Source of the DNA: Variovorax gossypii
Lineage (GTDB): Bacteria > Pseudomonadota > Gammaproteobacteria > Burkholderiales > Burkholderiaceae_C
DNA length: 64,000 nt
Direction: 5' to 3'
Assembly: GCF_003965815.1 (NCBI RefSeq)
Contig: NZ_RXOE01000008.1
Coordinates: 1-64,000 of the forward strand
In this document: piece after piece, positions 58,249-64,000 of the stretch
Layout of the letters: each line of letters starts with the position of its first letter
How positions within the stretch are numbered: position 1 is the first letter of the stretch
Notes under the pieces: model-generated
Told to the model about the DNA's origin: nothing
What the model saw: only the letters and a program-made list of their open reading frames with translations
Databases searched by the model: none
Made by a program: the position numbers and the translations under genes

Positions 58249-59952
58249 ATGGCGACCCCGAAGACAGTGTTCAGCGGGGGCGCCATGCTGGCGACCGCCG
58301 CATTGTTGCTCGCCGCGTGCGGCACCACCACCGGCCCGAAGAGCCTCTCGCTCGGCGGCAATCCGGCAACGGCCTGCGCGGCGCTGGTCGCGCCGGTCGC
58401 TGCGTCGGCGATAGGCCTGCCGAGCGGCGCGGCGACCATCGATTCCGCGACGCTGGTGCCGGCCTCCGCGCTCGCGGTGGCCGAGCGCGGGCCCAGCCCC
58501 GCGGCACGCATCACGCCGGCGATGCCCTCGTACTGCAAGGTGCTGGGCCGCATCGCACCTGTCGATGCCAGCGCCCCGCCCATCCTGTTCCAGGCCAACC
58601 TGCCGCTCGCGTGGAACGGGCGCAGCGTGCAGTACGGCGGCGGCGGCTTCAACGGCGTGCTGATCACCGGCCTCTCGCTGGTGCCGGCCGCGCGCTTCGA
58701 CCTGCCCACGCCGCTGGCGCAGGGCTACGTGACCTACGGCACCGACTCCGGCCACCAGAGCGTGGCGGGCCAGCCGCCGCAGGCCTTCGCGCTCAACGAC
58801 GAGGCACTGGCCAACTTCGCGCACGCCTCGTACAAGAAGGTGCGCGACGTGGCCGTGGCTCTGATGCAGCGCGCCTACGGACAGGCGCCGCAGAAGCTGT
58901 ACTTCATGGGCAGCTCCGAAGGCGGACGCGAGGCGCTCACGATGGCGCAGCGCTATCCGCAGGACTTCGACGGCATCTTCAGCCGCGTGCCGGTGATCAA
59001 CTGGACGGGACTGCAGCACGCCGGCACGCGCAACGGCATCGCCACCTTCGGCGAGGGCTGGCTGCGGCCGGCGCAGGTGCAGCTGGTGCACGACGCGGTG
59101 CTCGCGTCGTGCGACGCGGCGGACGGCGTGGCCGACCGCATCGTGTCGAACCCGGTGGCCTGCCTGCAGCGCTTCGATCCGGCCGCGCTGCGCTGCGCGG
59201 CGGGCACGAGCGGCGATAACTGCCTCAACGATGCGCAGGTGCAGGCGGTGCGCACGCTGCGTACGCCGTGGCGTGCGCCGGTGCCGCTGGCCAACGGCAT
59301 CAACGAGTACCCCGGCTGGAGCATCGGCGGCGAGGCGACGCCGGCCTTCGCCTCCATGGGGGGCTGGAACGCATGGTGGACCGGCACCGCCGCGCCGACC
59401 GTGCCGCCGCAGCCGAGCAACGGCATCGCATGGTTCTACGGCAGCGGCGCGCTGCAGTATTTCTATGCACGCAATCCTTCGCTCGACGTGCGCAACTACC
59501 GCGCTGAAGACTACGCCGCGCGCATCGCCACCGTGTCGCAGCTCATGGATTCGACCAACCCCGACCTGAGCGCATTCAATGCCCGCGGCGGCAAGCTGCT
59601 GATGTTGGAGCACATGGCCGACTACGCGCAGAGCCCGTTCGCCGGCATCCGCTACTACGAGTCGGTGGTAGCGCGCCTGGGCCGCGACAACGTGGACCGC
59701 TTCATGCGCCTTTACACCGCGCCCGGCGTCGACCACGTGGGAAGCGGCGCGCCTGCCAATGTCGACATGCTCGGCGCGCTGGCCGACTGGGTCGAGCGCG
59801 GAAAGGCGCCTGGCGGCCTGCAGTTGGTGGAGCAGGAGGTGCAGCCGCCGTTCAAGGTCACGCGTGCGCGTCCGCTGTGCGAGTGGCCGATGTGGCCGCG
59901 CTACGTGAGCGGCGACGCCACGCAGGCGGCGAGCTTCCAGTGCAGCAGGTAG
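58249..59952 (+). CDS. Tannase/feruloyl esterase-family lipoprotein
   Basis: A 567-aa alpha/beta-hydrolase of the tannase family. The signal peptide ends LLLAAC, a lipobox (Cys24), so it is probably anchored to the outer membrane or periplasmic face. The nucleophile motif GSSEGG has Ser223; His496 lies in PGVDHVG. In characterised family members the residues beside Ser and His are cysteines that form a disulfide (CS-D-HC motif); here they are Ser222 and Val497, so that disulfide is absent. The lid region includes GWNAWWTG. It likely splits aromatic carboxylic esters for uptake by the adjacent importer (inference). Confidence 0.85.
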   Translation: MATPKTVFSGGAMLATAALLLAACGTTTGPKSLSLGGNPATACAALVAPVAASAIGLPSGAATIDSATLVPASALAVAERGPSPAARITPAMPSYCKVLGRIAPVDASAPPILFQANLPLAWNGRSVQYGGGGFNGVLITGLSLVPAARFDLPTPLAQGYVTYGTDSGHQSVAGQPPQAFALNDEALANFAHASYKKVRDVAVALMQRAYGQAPQKLYFMGSSEGGREALTMAQRYPQDFDGIFSRVPVINWTGLQHAGTRNGIATFGEGWLRPAQVQLVHDAVLASCDAADGVADRIVSNPVACLQRFDPAALRCAAGTSGDNCLNDAQVQAVRTLRTPWRAPVPLANGINEYPGWSIGGEATPAFASMGGWNAWWTGTAAPTVPPQPSNGIAWFYGSGALQYFYARNPSLDVRNYRAEDYAARIATVSQLMDSTNPDLSAFNARGGKLLMLEHMADYAQSPFAGIRYYESVVARLGRDNVDRFMRLYTAPGVDHVGSGAPANVDMLGALADWVERGKAPGGLQLVEQEVQPPFKVTRARPLCEWPMWPRYVSGDATQAASFQCSR

Positions 59953-59970
59953 CGCGAAGCTCCTGACGGG

Positions 59971-60699
59971 TCAGATCGCGCAGCCGTCCGGCCCGCACGC
60001 GTTCGGCTCCGCGGAGGGCGACTGCGGCGGCGCAACGAACGCGCCGAGCTGAGCCTTCCACTCGTTCGCGCGGCCGAGCCACGGGCCGATGTCGACGCGG
60101 CTCGCGGTGCCGTCGGGTTGCGCGAGCACGAAGGTCGGAAAGCCCTGGCCGCCCGCGCGTTGCAGGAACTGGCGGCTCTGCGCAATGTGCCGCGCGGTCG
60201 CTTCCCCCGACTGGCTATCGAAGGCCGATGCGAAGGCCGTGGCATCGAAGCCGAGTTCGGCGGCGATCGCCTTCAGCACTTCCACGTCGGCGATGCGGCG
60301 GCCCTCGACGTAGTGCGCCTGCTGCAGGCGATGGATCATGTCCAGCCCGCCGCCGGGGCGCAGCGTGTCGGCCGCGAGGATGGCGGTGGTCGGCGGTTCG
60401 GAGTCCATCACCGCGCCGGTGTCCCGCAGCAGTCCCTCGAAGTAGCGCTCGCCGAAGGGCTGGCCCGTCATCTCTGCGATGCGATGGTCGTGCGGCATCA
60501 CGTAGTCGCGCCACTGCGGCGTGATCGGGCGGCGGTTGGCGCCGGTCATCATGCCGCCGCCGTGGAACTCGACCTTCAGGCCCGGCACTTCGCGCGCCGC
60601 GTCGACCAGCGGCGCGGCCGCGTAGCACCAGCCGCACAGCGGATCGAAGATGTAGTGCAGCGTGGCGCCGTTGCTCACGGCGTCGTTCATTGCGGCCAT
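59971..60699 (-). CDS. DsbA-family thiol-disulfide oxidoreductase-like protein
   Basis: A 242-aa thioredoxin-fold protein without a signal peptide, so cytoplasmic. The active site is Cys22-Gly-Trp-Cys25 in FDPLCGWCYAAAP, with the cis-Pro in GFPTFVLAQ. It resembles the FrnE/2-hydroxychromene-2-carboxylate isomerase-like DsbA branch. The C-terminus ends CGPDGC, a second Cys pair that could be redox-active. I chose ATG 60699 because GGGAGAG lies 5 nt upstream; ATG 60690 overlaps the MBL gene stop as ATGA and is the alternative. Follows the MBL-fold gene in one operon. Confidence 0.82.
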   Translation of the reverse strand: MAAMNDAVSNGATLHYIFDPLCGWCYAAAPLVDAAREVPGLKVEFHGGGMMTGANRRPITPQWRDYVMPHDHRIAEMTGQPFGERYFEGLLRDTGAVMDSEPPTTAILAADTLRPGGGLDMIHRLQQAHYVEGRRIADVEVLKAIAAELGFDATAFASAFDSQSGEATARHIAQSRQFLQRAGGQGFPTFVLAQPDGTASRVDIGPWLGRANEWKAQLGAFVAPPQSPSAEPNACGPDGCAI

Positions 60700-61586
60700 T
60701 TCATCTCTCCCTTGATGACCTTGGCGCCGAGTTCCAGCGACGAGGCGTCTTCCAGCTTCGGGTAGCGCTTCTTCATCGCGGCGATGAGCGCGGCCGAGTC
60801 CTTGGCCTTGGTCGCTTCGACTTCGAAGGCCTTCAGGTAGTCGCGCGTGAACTTCACCGACGCGAGCGAGTAGGGCGCGCTGCCGTTCGCGTTCGGCAGG
60901 TAGTGGCCGGGCACCACGGTCTTGGGATGCAGTGCTTCGATGCGGCCCAGTGTCTTGATCCAGTCGAGGCGCGATTCGGGCGTCTGCGTGTCGGCCACCC
61001 ACACGTGGATGTTGGCCGAGACGGGGATGCCGCCGACCACCGCCTTCAGCGAGGGAATCCACGCGAAGCTGCGCTCGGGCGTGGGGCCGTCGAGGCCTAC
61101 GACCTGGATCTTGCGGCCCTCGAGCTCGATGCTGTCGCCGGCCAGCGGCTGCGGCACCACCAGCGCCTTGGGCGCGTTGTCCTTCAGGATCGGACCCCAG
61201 TGCGCGAGCTTGCCGTCCTTCGAGGCCTTGATGGCGGCCACGGTCTGCGGCGTGGCGACGATCTTCGCGTCGGGGAATGCGGCCTGGATCACGTCGAGGC
61301 CGAAGTAGTAGTCGGGGTCGCTGTGGCTGATGTAGACCGTGGTGAGCTTCTTGCCCGTGGCCTTGATCTTCTGCACCAGCGCCTCGGCGTCGTTGCGCTG
61401 GAACTGGGCGTCGATCAGCACGGCATCGGTCTGGCCGGTGACGATCTCCGAGGAGACCGGGAACATCGACTTCGCGCCGGGGTTGTACACGTCGAGCTTG
61501 AGCGGCTGCGCGGCCTGGGCGGCGAGCGGTGCGACGAGGCCGAAGCTGACGGCGAGGGCGGAGGAGAGGAGGGCTCTGCGGAACAT
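60687..61586 (-). CDS. Secreted metallo-beta-lactamase-fold hydrolase with degenerate metal motif
   Basis: A 299-aa MBL-fold protein with a signal peptide (MFRRALLSSALAVSFGLVAP, cleavage near AAQAAQ). The usual HxHxDH motif is replaced by His88-Ser-Asp90-Pro-Asp92-Tyr (SHSDPDYYFG); a later PGHY gives another His. This HSDPDYYFG variant is known within the family, so a two-metal site with changed ligands is possible. Substrate unknown (lactone, sulfatase-like or glyoxalase roles cannot be told apart). It precedes the DsbA-like gene; the LysR gene lies upstream. Confidence 0.8.
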   Translation of the reverse strand: MFRRALLSSALAVSFGLVAPLAAQAAQPLKLDVYNPGAKSMFPVSSEIVTGQTDAVLIDAQFQRNDAEALVQKIKATGKKLTTVYISHSDPDYYFGLDVIQAAFPDAKIVATPQTVAAIKASKDGKLAHWGPILKDNAPKALVVPQPLAGDSIELEGRKIQVVGLDGPTPERSFAWIPSLKAVVGGIPVSANIHVWVADTQTPESRLDWIKTLGRIEALHPKTVVPGHYLPNANGSAPYSLASVKFTRDYLKAFEVEATKAKDSAALIAAMKKRYPKLEDASSLELGAKVIKGEMKWPQ

Positions 61587-61711
61587 GGCGGCGATCTTTC
61601 TGTGCGTGATTCGATTCGGGGTGGATGGGTGACAGCGCTGAATGCCTCGAATATTAGGTTGCGCGAATCGAAACAAAAACCCGACGATCCACAACGGATA
61701 GTTTCCAAATC

Positions 61712-61741
61712 CGGACGAATCTAGACGAATTCGGACGAATC
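61712..61741. repeat. Three 10-bp phased direct repeats between the LysR and MBL genes
   Basis: CGGACGAATC, TAGACGAATT and CGGACGAATC follow one another with exact 10-bp spacing, one helical turn, so GACGAAT recurs on the same DNA face. They end inside the LysR stop codon, about 125-155 bp upstream of the MBL gene start. This looks like a cooperative regulator binding array or a short tandem repeat. Confidence 0.7.
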
Positions 61742-62642
61742 AGTCGCTGGCACGCCGCTCCAGATGCGCCACCAGCAGCTGCGCCGAGGGCGAAAGCTCC
61801 GTGTCGCCCCGGAAGCAGATCGCGAACCGCCGCCGCGCCCACGGGTCGGTCAGCGGCATCAGCCGCAGCCCGAAGGCCTCGGCGAAGGGCCGGGCCACCT
61901 CGGCAGGCACCACGCTGATCGCCAGCCCGGCGCGCACCACGCGCAGCGCCGCGTCGAAGTTGGACACCAGCACCCGGTACACCAGCGGCTTGCCCGCCAC
62001 GGCCGCCTCGCGCGCGAGCATGAGCTGCACCGCGCTCAGCGCAGGCATGCCGACGAATTCGTGGTCGAGCACCTGCTCGAAGCGCACGCTCTCGCACTGC
62101 GCCACCGGGTGGGACGGATGCGCCACGATGGCGAGGTGGTCGCTGCGATAGTCGCGCCGCTCCAGGCCCTCGAGGTCGGCCGCGTCCCAGCACAGGCCGA
62201 TGGAGGCGGTGCCCTCGCGGATGCCGCGCACGATCTCGGGGCTCACGCGCTCCTCCATGTCCACGCGGATGTTGCGGTGCGCCGGGTCCTGCAGGAAGTC
62301 GGCCACGTCCTCGGCCAGCGACTCGGCCATGACCGAGGCCGAGGCCAGGATGCGCACGTGCCCGCGCACGCCGCCGGCGTACGCCGCCATGTCGCGCTCG
62401 ATGCGGTTCACGCTGCCGAGCATCGCGCGGGCGTGCTCCAGCAGGGTTTCGCCGGCGGGCGTGGGCACCACGCCCCGGCGCTTGCGCAGCAGCAGCGGCG
62501 TGCCGACGGTCTCTTCCAGCTGGGCCAGCCGCTTGCTGATGGCCGAGCCGACGATGCTGGCCTGCTCGCCGGCGCGCGCGATGCTTCGCGTTTCGCAGAC
62601 GGCGACGAAGAGGCGCAGGGTGGTCAGGTCGAGGTCTCTCAT
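61740..62642 (-). CDS. LysR-family transcriptional regulator
   Basis: A 300-aa LysR-type regulator. The wHTH is DLTTLRLFVAVCETRSIARA and GEQASIVGSAISKRLAQLEE with the LLLRKRRGVVPTPAGETLLE wing; the effector domain spans about 90-295 (RILASASVMAESLAEDVADF, VSNFDAALRVVRAGLAISVV). It diverges from the HMG-CoA-lyase-family gene with a 103-bp gap containing TTCTGGA-TCG repeats, so it probably controls that operon. It may also act on the MBL/DsbA genes downstream. Confidence 0.88.
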   Translation of the reverse strand: MRDLDLTTLRLFVAVCETRSIARAGEQASIVGSAISKRLAQLEETVGTPLLLRKRRGVVPTPAGETLLEHARAMLGSVNRIERDMAAYAGGVRGHVRILASASVMAESLAEDVADFLQDPAHRNIRVDMEERVSPEIVRGIREGTASIGLCWDAADLEGLERRDYRSDHLAIVAHPSHPVAQCESVRFEQVLDHEFVGMPALSAVQLMLAREAAVAGKPLVYRVLVSNFDAALRVVRAGLAISVVPAEVARPFAEAFGLRLMPLTDPWARRRFAICFRGDTELSPSAQLLVAHLERRASD

Positions 62643-62745
62643 GGTGTTCCGTTCTGGAATCGGATGACTTCCAAAATATAGCTTCTGGATCGATTCGGAA
62701 CTTCTACCATCCGTCGGGTACTTTCACTCACGACGGAGACAAGAC

Positions 62746-63693
62746 TTGATTCACGCTTTCCTGCCGCCGCGCGCGGTCGTCCGCGAAGTGGGCCTGCGCG
62801 ACGGCCTCCAGAGCATCGCGCGCGTGCTGCCCACCGAACGCAAGCTCGAATGGATCCGCGACGCGCACGCCGCCGGGCAGCGCGAGATCGAGGTCGGCTC
62901 CTTCGTGCCCGCGCACCTGCTGCCGCAGTTGGCCGACACGGCCGAGCTGCTGGCCTATGCGAAGACGCTGCCGGGGCTCTTCGCCTCGGTGCTGGTGCCC
63001 AACCTCAAGGGGGCCGAGCGGGCCATCGCCGGCGGGGCCGACCTGATGATCGTGCCGCTCTCGGCGAGTCACGCGCACAGCCTCGCCAACCTGCGCAAGA
63101 CGCCCGATGAGGTGGTGGCCGAGGTCGGCCGCATCCGCGCGGCGCGCGACGCCGCGGGCTCGAAGACGCTGATCGACGGCGGCGTGGGCACGGCCTTCGG
63201 CTGCACGCTGCAGGGCCACGTCGACGCCGAAGAGGTGCTGCGGCTGATGCAGGCGCTGCTCGACGCAGGCGCCGACCGCGTGAGCCTTGCCGACACTGTC
63301 GGCTACGCCGATCCGGCGATGGTGCGCAGCCTGTTCGAGCGCGCGCTGCGCATCGCGGGCGACCGGCTCTGGTGCGGCCATTTCCACGACACGCGCGGCA
63401 TGGGGCTCGCGAATGCGTATGCGGCGCTCGAAGTCGGCATCACGCGCTTCGACGCATGCCTGGCCGGCATCGGCGGCTGTCCGCATGCGCCGGGCGCCAG
63501 CGGCAATGTCGACACCGAAGATCTGGTCTTCATGCTGGAGAGCATGGGTGTCGCCACCGGCGTCGACCTGCCGAAGCTGCTCGACCTGCGCCGCCGCGTG
63601 GCGGGCTGGCTCGAGGGCGAGACCCTGCAGGGCACGGTGTGGCGCGCGGGCTTTCCGAAGACCTTCACGGCCATGGAAGGCGTCGCGGCATGA
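62746..63693 (+). CDS. Hydroxymethylglutaryl-CoA lyase-family protein
   Basis: A 315-aa TIM-barrel lyase of the HMGL family. The catalytic VGLRDGLQ (Arg/Asp), the metal-binding FHDTRG, and the signature GIGGCPHAPGASGNVDTED with the loop cysteine are all present. The TTG start at 62746 is supported by GGAG 7 nt upstream and by homology beginning at residue 6. It cleaves 3-hydroxy-3-methylglutaryl-CoA or a related acyl-CoA (for example citramalyl-CoA). Coupled by ATGA overlap to a CaiB/BaiF CoA-transferase gene, it probably acts on an organic acid activated by that transferase. Confidence 0.9.
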   Translation: MIHAFLPPRAVVREVGLRDGLQSIARVLPTERKLEWIRDAHAAGQREIEVGSFVPAHLLPQLADTAELLAYAKTLPGLFASVLVPNLKGAERAIAGGADLMIVPLSASHAHSLANLRKTPDEVVAEVGRIRAARDAAGSKTLIDGGVGTAFGCTLQGHVDAEEVLRLMQALLDAGADRVSLADTVGYADPAMVRSLFERALRIAGDRLWCGHFHDTRGMGLANAYAALEVGITRFDACLAGIGGCPHAPGASGNVDTEDLVFMLESMGVATGVDLPKLLDLRRRVAGWLEGETLQGTVWRAGFPKTFTAMEGVAA

Positions 63694-64000
63694 GCACGGC
63701 AGGCACCGAAGAAAAGCGCCTGCCGCTCGCCGGCATCCGTGTGGTCGAGTTCACGCACATGGTGATGGGGCCGACCTGCGGCATGGTGCTGGCGGACCTG
63801 GGGGCGGAGGTCATCAAGGTCGAGCCCATCGAGGGTGACCGCACGCGGCACCTGCTGGGCGCGGGCGCGGGCTTCTTCCCGATGTTCAACCGCAACAAGA
63901 AGAGCATCGCGCTCGACCTGCGGCATCCGCAGGGCGTGGAGGCCGCGCTGCGGCTGTGCGTCACCGCCGACGTGGTGGCGCAGAACTTCAAGCCCGGCAC
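63690..64000 (+). CDS. CaiB/BaiF family CoA-transferase, N-terminal fragment
   Basis: The first 103 residues of a class III (CaiB/BaiF) CoA-transferase; the rest lies beyond the right edge. Diagnostic blocks are LPLAGIRVVEFTHMVMGPTC, MVLADLGAEVIKVEPIEGDR and FFPMFNRNKKSIALDLRHPQ. Members move CoA between organic acids. The ATG overlaps the lyase stop codon (ATGA), so the pair probably activates a carboxylic acid and then cleaves its CoA ester. The catalytic Asp lies past the cut. Confidence 0.92.
   Translation, partial: MSTAGTEEKRLPLAGIRVVEFTHMVMGPTCGMVLADLGAEVIKVEPIEGDRTRHLLGAGAGFFPMFNRNKKSIALDLRHPQGVEAALRLCVTADVVAQNFKPG

Overview
The window is very GC-rich, densely coding chromosomal DNA with no rRNA, tRNA, insertion sequence, phage gene or CRISPR array that I could see. 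The gene families point to a betaproteobacterium of the Comamonadaceae, most like Variovorax. These include four periplasmic Bug-type solute receptors, the oxidative uronate/aldarate pathway, a van-Liv aromatic cluster and the grpE-dnaK-dnaJ order. The genus is inferred from gene content and style, not from a database match.

Left end (1-4018): a cut-off frmA (formaldehyde/glutathione dehydrogenase) follows a three-gene set: a GST-like protein, an oxygenase whose Rieske cluster segment is missing, and a separate Rieske protein. A divergent LysR gene sits upstream. The set resembles the NdmC/NdmD/NdmE logic of caffeine N7-demethylation, and frmA would remove the formaldehyde released. This is the most unusual system in the window. 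aroQ follows on the + strand.

Stress and chaperone block (4041-15657): the prkA-yeaH-spoVR operon; dnaJ, dnaK and grpE with an almost perfect heat-shock promoter; an FKBP-type isomerase; an HxlR-like regulator; and psd.

Uronate/aldarate island (15765-33613): a long minus-strand operon (udh, SMP-30 lactonase, TRAP dctP-dctQ-dctM, garD, an SDR, two Bug receptors, a secreted beta-propeller lactonase) diverges from a FadR-type GntR regulator. The plus-strand genes that follow are a Bug receptor, kdgD, a small lipoprotein, a second Bug receptor, gudD and a semialdehyde dehydrogenase. Together they take galacturonate or glucuronate through aldarolactone, galactarate/glucarate, 5-dehydro-4-deoxyglucarate and 2-oxoglutarate semialdehyde to 2-oxoglutarate. 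Palindromes match the FadR-type operator upstream of the regulator and udh, and a related element precedes the plus-strand operon.

Middle (33621-48478): an OpuC-like receptor-permease fusion without a nearby ATPase; a ROK kinase-like protein whose motifs appear in circularly permuted order; an MFS exporter; a secreted HExxH protein with Ig-like repeats; a complete YbhGFSR-type efflux system with its own outer-membrane factor and a divergent CecR-like repressor; and a cardiolipin synthase.

Aromatic island (48525-59952): GST and MetE-like genes diverge from vanA-vanR-vanB. A branched-chain-type ABC importer and a tannase/feruloyl-esterase-family lipoprotein follow, suggesting uptake, ester cleavage and O-demethylation of lignin-type aromatics. 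Right end (59971-64000): a DsbA-like protein, an MBL-fold protein, a LysR gene, an HMG-CoA-lyase-family gene and a cut-off CaiB/BaiF CoA-transferase.

A roughly 95-bp hairpin repeat occurs three times, always just 3' of a stop codon and always in the same orientation to that gene. Two copies separate a solute-binding-protein gene from its permease genes.
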